Shown piece by piece: positions 9,706-20,691 of a stretch of DNA of 64,000 bases. The position numbers and the translations under genes are program-made. The notes under the pieces are model-generated. The model searched no databases, was not told where the DNA came from, and was given only the letters and a program-made list of their open reading frames with translations. The stretch is from Hyphomicrobiales bacterium (GTDB lineage: Bacteria > Pseudomonadota > Alphaproteobacteria > Rhizobiales > Rhizobiaceae): positions 80,740-144,739 of the forward strand of contig UCJU01000012.1 of assembly GCA_900472925.1 (NCBI GenBank), given 5' to 3'. Every line of letters begins with the position of its first letter. Position 1 is the stretch's first letter.

Positions 9706-10188
9706 TCAGTTTGGAACAGCCTGGACCTTTGCGCGGGCTTGTTCTTCTGCAACGCGCTGCGCGAACATCTGCGAGAAATCGATAGGGTCGATCATCAGTG
9801 GCGGGAAGCCGCCATTGCGTGTGACATCTGCGATGATCTGACGTGCGAAGGGGAACAGCAGGCGAGGGCACTCGATGAAGAGGACAGGCAACATGTGTTC
9901 CTGCGGGAAACCGGTGATGCGGAATACGCCGCCATAGACCAGTTCGGCCACAAATAGAACCTTATCGCCATCCTTGGCTTCGGCGTTCAGCGTCAGGACC
10001 ACGTCAAAGTCGGAACCCGAAATCGGATTTGCGTTGACGTTGACGTTGATGTTGATCGCAGGCGCACCGTCACGGGCCTGAAGCGAACGGGGAGCACCTG
10101 GATTTTCAAAGGACAAATCCTTGGTGTACTGGGTCAGAATATTGAGGGAAGGGTTTGCACCGTCCTGCGCACCGTTTTCAGTGGTCAT
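9706..10188 (-). CDS. secB: protein-export chaperone SecB
   Basis: Tetrameric cytoplasmic chaperone that holds preproteins unfolded and passes them to SecA. The 160 residues match the alphaproteobacterial form. Seen are the N-terminal [17 protein letters not shown] signature, the alternating beta-strand [11 protein letters not shown], and the C-terminal helix region [20 protein letters not shown] followed by DPIDF. The stop faces dnaQ across a shared terminator. It is a single gene; fxsA upstream is 84 bases away on the same strand and the two may be co-transcribed. Confidence 0.97.
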   Translation of the reverse strand: MTTENGAQDGANPSLNILTQYTKDLSFENPGAPRSLQARDGAPAININVNVNANPISGSDFDVVLTLNAEAKDGDKVLFVAELVYGGVFRITGFPQEHMLPVLFIECPRLLFPFARQIIADVTRNGGFPPLMIDPIDFSQMFAQRVAEEQARAKVQAVPN

Positions 10189-10272
10189 ACTATGTCCTCG
10201 CGGATTGAATTCTTGGAAAGCCCTCTATCATTTAGACAATAGGCTTACAACCCTTCGATATGAAGGGTGGCG

Positions 10273-10785
10273 TTACGGTTTGGGCAGGTCGCGATCATCC
10301 CTGTTTTGTGACCAGGGAGAGGTGTTCGGTCCATCGCGGTGGAAGTCCTCGTCATCCAGATCGACCACCTTGGCAGATCCAGGATTTTGGGGACCTCCGC
10401 GAAAACCCTGTGTCCGGAAGGAGCTGGCCACGACAATACGCGGACCGATCGCTTTCCAGATCAATGTTCTGACAGAAGGAATGAGGAGAAGCAGTCCGAG
10501 ACTATCCGTGATGAAGCCCGGCAGGAATAGCAGGATACCGGCAATGACGCGCATACCACCGCTGATCATCGTCTGCGCGGGTTCGGCGCCGGTGCGGCTG
10601 GCGTTTTGCAGATCGCGTACCATGCCCATACCGCCGGATCGGAGAATGATTAGCCCAAGAAATGACGTGAACAGAATAAGTGCCAGCGTGAGCCACAATC
10701 CCAGCGCCTTGCCAACAACGATGAAACCGGCAATTTCGAGGATCGGCATCAGAAGAACGAAGACGGGTAAAAACGAGAAACGCAT
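10273..10785 (-). CDS. fxsA: FxsA family membrane protein
   Basis: Small inner-membrane protein of the FxsA family; E. coli FxsA affects phage T7 exclusion by F plasmids, but its cellular role is unclear. The 170 residues begin with two hydrophobic segments (about 5-25 and 30-52) separated by the conserved EIAGFIVVGKALG turn. A third hydrophobic segment lies around 80-100 (AGILLFLPGFITDSLGLLL), then comes an acidic, polar C-terminal tail. It is divergent from the Tim44-like gene, with 194 bases between them (10786-10979) that hold no gene and probably two promoters. Confidence 0.9.
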   Translation of the reverse strand: MRFSFLPVFVLLMPILEIAGFIVVGKALGLWLTLALILFTSFLGLIILRSGGMGMVRDLQNASRTGAEPAQTMISGGMRVIAGILLFLPGFITDSLGLLLLIPSVRTLIWKAIGPRIVVASSFRTQGFRGGPQNPGSAKVVDLDDEDFHRDGPNTSPWSQNRDDRDLPKP

Positions 10786-10979
10786 ATCGCTAGCCTTGCG
10801 TGTTATTGGAGCGCCGAGCCGAAAGCTTTCTTTCGGGAAATTCGATGCTGGATCGAGACGAGATCATCACTATGTTGGACATCTGATAGAACCGATTGAA
10901 TCTGCAGGTTTGAATGATGACCAGATGCAGACTATATGATGTGTAGAAAATTAGATTTAAATGGCGGTTTCGGTAAAAG

Positions 10980-11675
10980 ATGGGCTCAAGCGACTTTATA
11001 ACATTGTTTTTCCTTGTGGCTGCAGTGCTGATTTTTCTTCAGTTGCGCAGCGTTCTTGGCCGTCGTACCGGCAATGAAAAGCCTCCGATAGATCCCTACA
11101 GCCCCCGAGATGCTGCCAAAACGCCTGTTGAGGATAACAAGGTCGTGACCTTGCCTCGTCGCGGCGATGCCGACGAGGAAAATCCTTTCGCGGAAATTGA
11201 TGCGATGGCGCCAGCAGGGTCTGCACTCAATGATTCGCTGCGTGAATTGACCAAGAGCGATCCATCTTTCCGCCCCAAGGAATTTTTGAATGGTGCGCGG
11301 ATGGCTTACGAGATGATCGTCATGGCCTTTGCCGACGGAGACCGCAAGTCGCTCAAAAATCTTCTATCCAAGGAGGTTTATGAGGGCTTCGACGCCGCTA
11401 TCTCCGAGCGCGAAAGCCGTGGCGAAGTGGTCAAGTCCACTTTCGTCGGCATCGAAAAGATCGATATAACCCACGCCAGCATCCGCTCTTCCGAAGAACA
11501 GATCACCCTGCGGATCGTCAGCCAATTGATTTCTGCGACATATGATAAGGATGGCAAGGTCATCGATGGCGATGCGGAAAGTGTCTCCGAGGTCGACGAC
11601 ATCTGGACCTTCTCTCGCGATATTCGCTCGCGCGACCCGAACTGGAAACTGATCGCGACCGAATCCGAACAATGA
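10980..11675 (+). CDS. Tim44/TimA family membrane-anchored protein
   Basis: Bacterial homologue of the mitochondrial import factor Tim44. The 231 residues start with one membrane segment (about 6-24, ITLFFLVAAVLIFLQL), continue through a charged low-complexity linker (about 30-75), and end in a Tim44-like domain (about 90-228), recognised by FRPKEFLNGARMAYEMIVMA and by the closing DIWTFSRD-(6 residues)-DPNWKLI. The bacterial role is not settled; work on Caulobacter TimA suggests an inner-membrane location. Its stop overlaps the mltA start by four bases, so it heads a four-gene coupled operon (Tim44-like, mltA, smr, xre). Confidence 0.88.
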   Translation: MGSSDFITLFFLVAAVLIFLQLRSVLGRRTGNEKPPIDPYSPRDAAKTPVEDNKVVTLPRRGDADEENPFAEIDAMAPAGSALNDSLRELTKSDPSFRPKEFLNGARMAYEMIVMAFADGDRKSLKNLLSKEVYEGFDAAISERESRGEVVKSTFVGIEKIDITHASIRSSEEQITLRIVSQLISATYDKDGKVIDGDAESVSEVDDIWTFSRDIRSRDPNWKLIATESEQ

Positions 11676-12790
11676 CCAACGCGGGCCGTAATTTCGCTTT
11701 AGAGCAGGTGTCGTTCGAACAGTTGCCGGGTTGGCAAACGGACGACCCGTCAGCGTTGTTTCCGGCCATGCTTGCGATTCTCGCCCATCTGCGGCGCGGT
11801 AAGCCCTATCGCACAGGTGCGCTGGGTCTCGAGGTGAAAGACCTTATTCCTTTGCTGGAGACGGCGGACAATGCGGCGCTGGAGGATGCCTCTGCCGCCC
11901 GCCGTGTTTTCGAACAGCAATGCGTTCCCTTCAAGATATCTCCAGCGTCGAACAAAACCGGTTTCGTTACGGCTTTTTACGAACCGGAGCTGGACGTGTC
12001 TGATACTCCCGATGCGATCTGGAAATATCCGATCTATCGGCGCCCGGCTGATCTCATCGATCTGGATGACGATAACAGACCGTCCAATATGGACCCCTAT
12101 TATGCGTTTGGACGCGAGCGGGACGGGGACATCTCTCCCTATCCCGACCGGGGAGAGATCGACCGGGGATATCTCGAAGGTCGGGGTCTGGAAATCGCCT
12201 GGGCCAGATCAAAGGTCGATCTGTTTTTCGTCCATGTTCAAGGTGCAGCCCGGCTTCGCTTTACCGATGGGACGATCAAACGCATCACCTATGCAGCAAA
12301 GGCTGGGCATCAATTTTCTCCAATAGGCCGTCTTTTGCTGGATAGGGGGGAGCTCGATCCCGCCACTGTATCCATGCAGACGATCCGTCGATGGCTGGGC
12401 GATCACCCGGAGCAGGTGGATGAGGTCCTTTGGCACAATCGGTCCTACATTTTCTTTCGTGAAGCGGATGTGGAGGGTTTGGACCTTGGCCCCATCGCCG
12501 CGGCCAAGGTGCCTTTGGTAGCTGGTCGCTCCCTGGCGGTTGATCGCCTGATCCACACATTCGGTTTTCCGTTTTTCATTAGCGCCAACAGCCTGACCCA
12601 TCTCGATGAAGGCAACCCCTTTGGCAGGCTGATGTTGGCACTGGATACCGGTTCGGCCATCATTGGACCAGCGCGGGGTGATATTTTCACCGGATCTGGC
12701 GACCAGGCGGGAGAGCTTGCCGGCACCGTGCGCAATGACGCAGATTTTTATATATTGATACCGCGTGGAGCAGCGGAAAGGTATCGGTGA
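11672..12790 (+). CDS. mltA: MltA family lytic transglycosylase, no evident signal peptide
   Basis: Peptidoglycan lytic transglycosylase of the MltA/3D-domain family. The 372 residues contain the MltA core (about 80-260, with GFVTAFYEPELD and PIYRRP) and the C-terminal 3D domain (about 285-370; ALDTGSAIIGPARGDIF, then FTGSGDQAGELAG) with the conserved catalytic Asp region. The only supported start overlaps the previous stop (ATGA), and the N-terminus MTNAGRNFALEQVSFEQLPG has no signal peptide or lipobox, odd for an enzyme acting in the periplasm. No hydrophobic extension is found in frame upstream. Coupled to the Tim44-like gene before it and to smr after it (ATGA overlap). Confidence 0.92.
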   Translation: MTNAGRNFALEQVSFEQLPGWQTDDPSALFPAMLAILAHLRRGKPYRTGALGLEVKDLIPLLETADNAALEDASAARRVFEQQCVPFKISPASNKTGFVTAFYEPELDVSDTPDAIWKYPIYRRPADLIDLDDDNRPSNMDPYYAFGRERDGDISPYPDRGEIDRGYLEGRGLEIAWARSKVDLFFVHVQGAARLRFTDGTIKRITYAAKAGHQFSPIGRLLLDRGELDPATVSMQTIRRWLGDHPEQVDEVLWHNRSYIFFREADVEGLDLGPIAAAKVPLVAGRSLAVDRLIHTFGFPFFISANSLTHLDEGNPFGRLMLALDTGSAIIGPARGDIFTGSGDQAGELAGTVRNDADFYILIPRGAAERYR

Positions 12791-13377
12791 TGACGGGCGG
12801 CCGTAAGCTCGGCAAGGACGAGCGCATTTTATGGGGCAAGGTGGCCAAAACGACGCGGTTGATTTCCGGGCGTGTCGAAGACCTGCTTGCCTTTGAAGCG
12901 CTGGAAGCCGACGTCGAGATTGTCGTCCCGAAACAGACGGAAACGAAATCCGGCAAACCTATTCCACCATTCCCACAAATGATCATCGAGACGGTGCCCC
13001 AGGCGACGCTTGCCGAAACGGCCAAGAAGCGCCTGCACACGCCGCTGGAAAAGCCGGTCAAGCGCAAGCTGACCCGTGGGCGGCTACCGCTGGAAGCGAG
13101 GATCGATCTTCACGGCATGTTCCAGAGCGAAGCCCATGCCGTGCTTCTCGATTTTCTGATCCGTGCACATGAGCGAGGCCTGCGCCACGTTCTGGTGATT
13201 ACCGGCAAGGGGCGGTCGATGGGCAGCGACGGTGCGTTGAAGCGGGCTGTGCCGATGTGGTTTTCCAAGCCGGAATATCGCTATCTCATCTCGTCCTATG
13301 AGGATGCATCGATGAACCATGGCGGCGATGGCGCGCTCTATGTGCGCCTTGCCCGGCGGCGCGGCGATACGTCATGA
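12787..13377 (+). CDS. Smr domain protein
   Basis: Protein of 196 residues with a basic, Pro/Lys-rich N-terminal half (about 1-100) and a C-terminal Smr domain (about 105-195). The domain is shown by ARIDLHGMFQSEAH, the HVLVITGKGRS segment (GKG motif), and GDGALYVRLARR at the end. Smr domains in other proteins nick or cleave DNA or RNA; the substrate here is unknown. It starts in the mltA stop and its stop overlaps the following xre gene, so it is the third member of the coupled operon. Confidence 0.88.
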   Translation: MMTGGRKLGKDERILWGKVAKTTRLISGRVEDLLAFEALEADVEIVVPKQTETKSGKPIPPFPQMIIETVPQATLAETAKKRLHTPLEKPVKRKLTRGRLPLEARIDLHGMFQSEAHAVLLDFLIRAHERGLRHVLVITGKGRSMGSDGALKRAVPMWFSKPEYRYLISSYEDASMNHGGDGALYVRLARRRGDTS

Positions 13378-13739
13378 CGCCGTTTGCCGATGCGGTGCGC
13401 ATGCTGCGGGAGAAAAAGGGTGTCACGCAAAAGCAGATGGCGCTGGCCATAGGCGTTTCGCCTGCCTATCTCTCGGCGCTGGAACACGGGAAGCGGGGCA
13501 AGCCGAGTTTCGATTTGCTTCAGCGTATCGCCGGATATTTCAACATCATCTGGGACGAGGCCGAGGAATTGTTCTCGCTCGCAGGGGTATCCGACCCGCG
13601 CGTGGTGATCGATACCGCCGGGTTGCCGAAGGAATATACGGCTCTGGCCAATGGATTGGCGCGGAATATTCGCAAGCTGCCGCCAACTGTGATAGATGAA
13701 TTGGCACAGGTGCTGCAAAAAAGCCGTTCTTGCGATTGA
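13374..13739 (+). CDS. XRE family helix-turn-helix regulator
   Basis: Small DNA-binding protein of 121 residues. The Cro/CI-type helix-turn-helix occupies about residues 3-62, with TQKQMALAIGVSPAYLSALE as helices 2 and 3. The rest is a short helical tail with no sensor domain. It begins in the smr stop codon (ATGA) and is the last gene of the Tim44-like/mltA/smr operon, so it may autoregulate that operon; this is inference from position. A terminator follows directly, overlapping the stop. Confidence 0.88.
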   Translation: MTPFADAVRMLREKKGVTQKQMALAIGVSPAYLSALEHGKRGKPSFDLLQRIAGYFNIIWDEAEELFSLAGVSDPRVVIDTAGLPKEYTALANGLARNIRKLPPTVIDELAQVLQKSRSCD

Positions 13740-13773
13740 AAACCCGCGCTATCCCCTACTTTGTGCGGGTTTT
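13739..13773 (+). terminator. terminator after the xre gene
   Basis: Inverted repeat AAAACCCGC / GCGGGTTTT with a 17-base loop, beginning at the last base of the xre stop codon and ending in TTTT. Confidence 0.65.
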
Positions 13774-13831
13774 GGCGTGGGTGGACTTTGGATATCGAGG
13801 CGGAATTTCTATAGTCACACGTCAGATTTAG

Positions 13832-16336
<2,505 letters not shown>

Positions 16337-16363
16337 TTTTTTATGGTGGATTGTTGCGAAAAA

Positions 16364-16379
16364 CGATTCACGTGAAACG
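16364..16379 (+). other. parS: parS-like ParB-binding site 3
   Basis: CGATTCACGTGAAACG, with the core GATTCACGTGAAAC shared with the other four sites. It begins 28 bases after the gyrB stop and just before the gyrB terminator hairpin. Confidence 0.85.
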
Positions 16380-16392
16380 TATCGTTAAGAAA

Positions 16393-16418
16393 GGCCCGAT
16401 GGAACTCTCCATCGGGCC
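16393..16418. terminator. bidirectional terminator between gyrB and the nitroreductase gene
   Basis: Perfect 11-base-pair stem GGCCCGATGGA / TCCATCGGGCC with a 4-base loop, flanked by AAGAAA on the left and ATTTCT on the right. It lies between two convergent genes. Confidence 0.9.
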
Positions 16419-16466
16419 ATTTCTAATGGCGGAATTGACGCACAATTTCAGCGCCGATCCAGGGCG

Positions 16467-17069
16467 TCAATCGGCTTTGCCGGTGAAACGTCCTTCGAAT
16501 GCCACATCCGAGAGTGCAAGCCTGTCACTGGGGTTTTCACGTGCTGCCAGATCATCGGGCAGGGTGCTTTTGTCAGCGATGGAGCCGATAGCAACGGCTG
16601 CTTCCACGACATAGCCTTCAGGCACATGGAGCGCTTCAACGATCTTATCGTTGAAGATGCCAGCCATGGCATGAGCGTGGTAACCGAGGTAATGCGCCTG
16701 TAGGGCCAGCGCAAACCATGCAGCGCCAGCATCGAAGGAGTGGGTTACCGCGGGCTTTTTCTCTCCATCGCGTGACACATTGTAATTCCGCGAAATGACG
16801 AACAGCAACACAGACGCATCCTTCGCCCATCGCTGGTTTCCCTCCATCAACAGACTGACAAAGGTGTCCCAGTGTGGGCTGCCCTTATGCGTATAGATGA
16901 AGCGCCAAGGTTGTTGATTGGAGGCCGACGGCGCCCAATGCGCAGCATCGAGAATTGTCAGCAGGTGTTCCCTCGGCATGGCTGCATCAACGAAGGCGCG
17001 GGGGGACCAGCGGTCCAGAAATATGGGATCCACCGGATATTCGGACTGGCGTGAATTGCTGTAGGTCAT
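16467..17069 (-). CDS. nitroreductase family protein
   Basis: FMN-dependent oxidoreductase of the nitroreductase family, 200 residues. Typical features: the N-terminal RWSPRAF (FMN phosphate-binding Arg-Ser), ILDAAHWAPSASNQQPWRFI, and AAVAIGSIAD near the C-terminus. The start is ATG 17069 with GAGGAGA about five bases upstream; an upstream in-frame extension lacks a ribosome-binding site. The gene is a single unit, convergent with gyrB and divergent from the hydrolase gene at 17262. Substrate cannot be predicted. The 192-base divergent spacer (17070-17261) holds no gene. Confidence 0.9.
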   Translation of the reverse strand: MTYSNSRQSEYPVDPIFLDRWSPRAFVDAAMPREHLLTILDAAHWAPSASNQQPWRFIYTHKGSPHWDTFVSLLMEGNQRWAKDASVLLFVISRNYNVSRDGEKKPAVTHSFDAGAAWFALALQAHYLGYHAHAMAGIFNDKIVEALHVPEGYVVEAAVAIGSIADKSTLPDDLAARENPSDRLALSDVAFEGRFTGKAD

Positions 17070-17261
17070 ATCATCTCCTCGACAATTTTTGGGGTCACAA
17101 CGAACTGCGCGAAACCATGCAATAGTGTAGCCCTCATTGGCGCCCACGGATAGGAGAATGCGCAAGATCGATGACGGTTCGCATTTTTGGATGTCTGCGG
17201 GTGACAAGGATAAATAGTTCGTTCATATATGCATAATCACAGATGCTAGGGAGAAAATTCC

Positions 17262-18104
17262 ATGAAATTGATGCGCGTTGGCCGGCCAGGCCAGGAAAAG
17301 CCAGCCATCCTTGATGCTGACGGTAAAATCCGAGACCTGTCCGCGCATGTGAAGGACATTGGTGGCGAGGCGATTTCTCCAGAAGGCTTGAAGACGATTG
17401 CGGGCCTTGATCTTTCGTCACTTCCAGTCCTCACCAACGAACGCATCGGCGCATGCGTCTCCGGCACGGGCAAATTCATCTGCATCGGCCTCAATTTCTC
17501 CGACCATGCTGCCGAAACGGGTGCCAAGGTGCCGTCGGAACCGGTTATCTTCATGAAGGCAACCTCCGCCATCGTCGGCCCGGACGACAATGTCGTCATT
17601 CCACGCGGTTCGGAAAAGACCGACTGGGAAGTTGAACTGGGGGTGGTGATCGGTAAGACCGCCAAATACGTTTCCGAAGCAGATGCTCTGGATTACGTTG
17701 CCGGCTATTGTGTTTCACATGATGTCTCGGAGCGGGCATTTCAGTCAGAGCGTCAGGGGCAGTGGACCAAGGGAAAATCCTGCGACACGTTCGGCCCTAT
17801 CGGCCCATGGCTTGTGACCAAGGATGAAATTGCCGATCCACAAAACCTTGGCATGTGGCTGAAGGTAAATGGTGAGATGATGCAGAACGGCTCGAGCAAG
17901 ACCATGGTTTATGGCGTTGCCCATGTCGTTTCCTATCTCAGCCAGTTCATGTCTCTCCACCCGGGCGATGTTATTTCCACCGGCACCCCACCTGGCGTCG
18001 GCCTCGGTATGAAGCCGCAGCGCTTTCTCAAGGCCGGTGATGTGGTCGAGCTCGGCATTGAGGGCCTGGGCACACAGAAGCAGACTTTTGTGGCCGACAT
18101 CTAA
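17262..18104 (+). CDS. fumarylacetoacetate hydrolase family protein
   Basis: Metal-dependent hydrolase or lyase of the FAH superfamily, 280 residues. After an N-terminal domain (about 1-65) the catalytic domain carries CIGLNFSDHAAETG, PVIFMKATSAIVGP, the metal-binding DWEVELGVVIGKTA (Glu residues), and GDVISTGTPPGVGLG. Relatives include ureidoglycolate lyase and 2-keto-3-deoxy-L-fuconate hydrolases, so the substrate is open. It is a single gene with a strong terminator 27 bases after the stop. It diverges from the nitroreductase gene. Confidence 0.9.
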   Translation: MKLMRVGRPGQEKPAILDADGKIRDLSAHVKDIGGEAISPEGLKTIAGLDLSSLPVLTNERIGACVSGTGKFICIGLNFSDHAAETGAKVPSEPVIFMKATSAIVGPDDNVVIPRGSEKTDWEVELGVVIGKTAKYVSEADALDYVAGYCVSHDVSERAFQSERQGQWTKGKSCDTFGPIGPWLVTKDEIADPQNLGMWLKVNGEMMQNGSSKTMVYGVAHVVSYLSQFMSLHPGDVISTGTPPGVGLGMKPQRFLKAGDVVELGIEGLGTQKQTFVADI

Positions 18105-18130
18105 GTTCGTATTGAACATCACGAAATGGA

Positions 18131-18160
18131 GAAAGGGGCACGCCTTGGCGTGCCCCTTTC
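18131..18160 (+). terminator. terminator after the FAH-family gene
   Basis: Perfect 14-base-pair stem GAAAGGGGCACGCC / GGCGTGCCCCTTTC with a 2-base apparent loop (opened to 4-6 in practice), followed by GTGTTG. Confidence 0.88.
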
Positions 18161-18204
18161 GTGTTGTAGTTTGAAAAGTTGCTGTCTTCCCCAGGAAGTA
18201 GATA

Positions 18205-18465
18205 GTGAGAACAATCAAGATATTACTGGCAGTTCTCTGCATCGGAGGCGCTTCTGTCATCCTAGGGTATCGGCTGGCGCGACAGGCAGGTTTAAACGGC
18301 CTTTACAAATGCGAGGACGTCGCCTGTCCTTGGATTGTGTTTCTAGTCACGGGACCGATATTTTCTTTCGCCCTAGCAATGATCGCCTGCCTCATCTTTA
18401 TCGCGATCAGAATCCGTAAATCCCTTAAGGCTAAGCGTCGATACACCGATCAGCGTCCAAAATGA
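18205..18465 (+). CDS. small two-pass membrane protein, unknown function
   Basis: Protein of 86 residues that I do not recognise. Two hydrophobic segments (about 5-22 and 44-68) flank a short loop with two cysteines (KCEDVACPW). The C-terminus is strongly basic (IRIRKSLKAKRRY), which by the positive-inside rule puts both ends in the cytoplasm. The start is GTG 18205 with AGGAAG about eight bases upstream. It sits alone between a terminator and phaZ, with 74 bases to the phaZ start, and may share a transcript with phaZ. Confidence 0.6.
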   Translation: MRTIKILLAVLCIGGASVILGYRLARQAGLNGLYKCEDVACPWIVFLVTGPIFSFALAMIACLIFIAIRIRKSLKAKRRYTDQRPK

Positions 18466-18539
18466 TCGCCTGATTTTGTGCAAGTGCGAAAAGATGCTAT
18501 CCTTCAAGAAAACAGAATGACGATGGGAGGCGTTTTTCT

Positions 18540-19775
18540 ATGTTCTATCAGCTTTATGAAATGAACCATGCGGCAATGGCACCCTTGCGCGCGAGCGCTG
18601 ATCTTATGCGCCAAGCCTATAGCAACCCGCTCAACCCGCTGTCGAACACGGCGTTTGGGCGCAGCCTGGATGCGGGCTTTGAGGTTTTCGAGCGCTTGAC
18701 CCGGCGCTACGTGAAACCGGAATTCGGACTTTCTTCCACGCTCGTTGACGGCGAGACTGTCGCTGTGGATGAGGAGATCGTCTGGTCCAAGTCGTTTTGC
18801 AATCTGGTGCGTTTCAACCGTGACGTCCCCGTTGATCGAAAGGTCGATCCCAAAGTCCTGCTGGTGGCACCGATGTCCGGACATTATGCCACGCTTCTGC
18901 GGGGAACAGTTGAGGCGCTCTTGCCCTCAACCGAGATTTACATCACTGACTGGATGGATGCGCGAACTGTGCCGCTGACAGAGGGCAGGTTCGACCTGGA
19001 TGATTACATCTCCTACGTCATAGAGATGCTGCACCACATCGGCGAGGGTGTGCATGTCGTTGCGGTTTGCCAGCCATCGGTGCCGGTTCTGGCTGCCGTC
19101 GCGATCATGGAAGCGGAAGGTGACGCCTTCTCACCGGCTTCGATGACGCTGATGGGTGGGCCTATCGACACCCGTATCAATCCCACTGCGGTCAATGAAA
19201 TGGCCAAAGGCAAGCCGATCGAATGGTTTCGCGACAATGTGGTGATGCAGGTTCCATGGCCGCAGCCCGGTTTCGGCCGGTCCGTCTATCCGGGATTTCT
19301 GCAACTGTCCGGCTTTATGTCGATGAACCTCGATCGGCATATGACGGCGCATAAGGATTTCTACCTCAATCTCGTCAAGAATGACGGAGAGCCGGCGGAA
19401 AAGCATCGTGAGTTTTACGACGAGTATCTCGCCGTCATGGATCTGACGGCGGAATTCTATCTACAGACCGTGGAAACCGTTTTTATCGAGCACGCCCTTC
19501 CCAAGGGCATCATGGTGCATCGGGGCAGGGCGGTGGAACCGTCTGCCATCAAAAACGTCGCCCTTTTCACTGTCGAGGGCGAGAACGACGACATTTCCGG
19601 CGTGGGGCAGACGAGGGCGGCTCACGACATTTGCATGAACATCCCTGCTGAAAAGCGGGAACATTACATGCAGCCGGATGTCGGCCACTACGGCGTTTTC
19701 AATGGCTCGCGCTTCCGCAATGAGATCGTCCCGCGCATGCTGGATTTTATGCGCAAGCATGAAAGGCTGGCGTAA
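18540..19775 (+). CDS. phaZ: intracellular polyhydroxyalkanoate depolymerase
   Basis: Mobilises stored polyhydroxybutyrate granules. The 411 residues are typical of the intracellular PhaZ family, recognised by the N-terminal MFYQLYEMNHAAMAPLRA. The alpha/beta-hydrolase nucleophile is a Cys in VVAVCQPS (about residue 177), as in Ralstonia PhaZ1, in place of the usual lipase Ser. The C-terminal region has ENDDISGVGQT (catalytic Asp) and QPDVGHYGVFNGSRFR (catalytic His). A GGGAGG ribosome-binding site lies about nine bases before ATG 18540. Confidence 0.95.
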   Translation: MFYQLYEMNHAAMAPLRASADLMRQAYSNPLNPLSNTAFGRSLDAGFEVFERLTRRYVKPEFGLSSTLVDGETVAVDEEIVWSKSFCNLVRFNRDVPVDRKVDPKVLLVAPMSGHYATLLRGTVEALLPSTEIYITDWMDARTVPLTEGRFDLDDYISYVIEMLHHIGEGVHVVAVCQPSVPVLAAVAIMEAEGDAFSPASMTLMGGPIDTRINPTAVNEMAKGKPIEWFRDNVVMQVPWPQPGFGRSVYPGFLQLSGFMSMNLDRHMTAHKDFYLNLVKNDGEPAEKHREFYDEYLAVMDLTAEFYLQTVETVFIEHALPKGIMVHRGRAVEPSAIKNVALFTVEGENDDISGVGQTRAAHDICMNIPAEKREHYMQPDVGHYGVFNGSRFRNEIVPRMLDFMRKHERLA

Positions 19776-19820
19776 AGCAGAGCGGATAGCTTTTCGCTTC
19801 GCGAATCGCTATGAAAGGGG

Positions 19821-20588
19821 ATGTTTTCTGTCCTCCGAAAGACCTTGAAATCGCCTGCGTCGTCCCGGCCTGCGCCATCGCAGCGCGTTGTGGAGGTTGA
19901 CGGTCGCAGCTTGCCGATTACCATCAGGGAAAATCAACGTGCGACCCGCATCACGCTGCGGATCGAGCCTGGTGGCAAGGCGTTGAAAATGACCATCCCC
20001 TACGGTCTTCATCACCGCGACGTGGACGATTTTCTTGATCGCCATAACGGTTGGCTCAAGAGCAGACTGTCGAAGTTTTCCGATGATGCCACCCTTGTGG
20101 ATGGTAGCAGTATCTTCATCCGCGGTGTCCCTCATCGCATTGAACATACGGGCACGTTGCGGGGTTTGACCCACATCGCCACCGATGCGGAAGGTGAAAC
20201 GGTACTGCGTGTCAGCGGGCTGCCGGAAAATCTGCGCAAGCGAATTTCGACATTTCTGAAAAAGGAAGCACGGGCGGACCTCGAACGTCTGGTCGCTCGT
20301 CATGCCAAACGCGTCGGCAAGCCCGTGCGTTCGATTTCCATGAAGGATACCCGCAGCCGTTGGGGGTCTTGTTCGCATGATGGAAACTTGAGCTTTTCCT
20401 GGCGTATCGTCATGGCACCCGAAAGCGTCATCGATTATCTGGCCGCACACGAAGTGGCGCATCTTCGTGAGATGAACCATGGCCCTAAATTCTGGGCCTT
20501 ATGCGAAACGCTGTGCCCGGATATGGAGACCTCCAAAGCCTGGTTGAAGCGAAACGGATCGCAACTTCACGCCATCGACTTTGATTAG
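19821..20588 (+). CDS. YgjP-like M48-type metallopeptidase (DUF45)
   Basis: Protein of 255 residues of the YgjP/DUF45 family. The zinc motif HEVAH (His210, Glu211, His214) is followed by LREMNHGPKFW, which supplies the third His. KDTRSRWGSCSHDGNLSFSW upstream is the family signature. There is no signal peptide, so it is cytoplasmic. The natural substrate is unknown; related domains occur in restriction systems and as stand-alone proteins. It starts 45 bases after phaZ and a parS-like site follows 19 bases after the stop. ATG 19811 is out of frame; 19821 is the only supported start. Confidence 0.88.
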   Translation: MFSVLRKTLKSPASSRPAPSQRVVEVDGRSLPITIRENQRATRITLRIEPGGKALKMTIPYGLHHRDVDDFLDRHNGWLKSRLSKFSDDATLVDGSSIFIRGVPHRIEHTGTLRGLTHIATDAEGETVLRVSGLPENLRKRISTFLKKEARADLERLVARHAKRVGKPVRSISMKDTRSRWGSCSHDGNLSFSWRIVMAPESVIDYLAAHEVAHLREMNHGPKFWALCETLCPDMETSKAWLKRNGSQLHAIDFD

Positions 20589-20606
20589 ATCCTCCAAAAC
20601 TGTTTT

Positions 20607-20622
20607 GGATTCACGTGAAACA
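20607..20622 (+). other. parS: parS-like ParB-binding site 4
   Basis: GGATTCACGTGAAACA in the gap between the YgjP-like gene and trpF, 19 bases after the stop codon. It shares the GATTCACGTGAAAC core and orientation with sites 2, 3 and 5. Confidence 0.87.
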
Positions 20623-20691
20623 TTACCTCTGTTTTAACGACTGTTTCGATTTGGCTCGACTCGACGGTCATTTCATGGCACCTCCCAAGCC

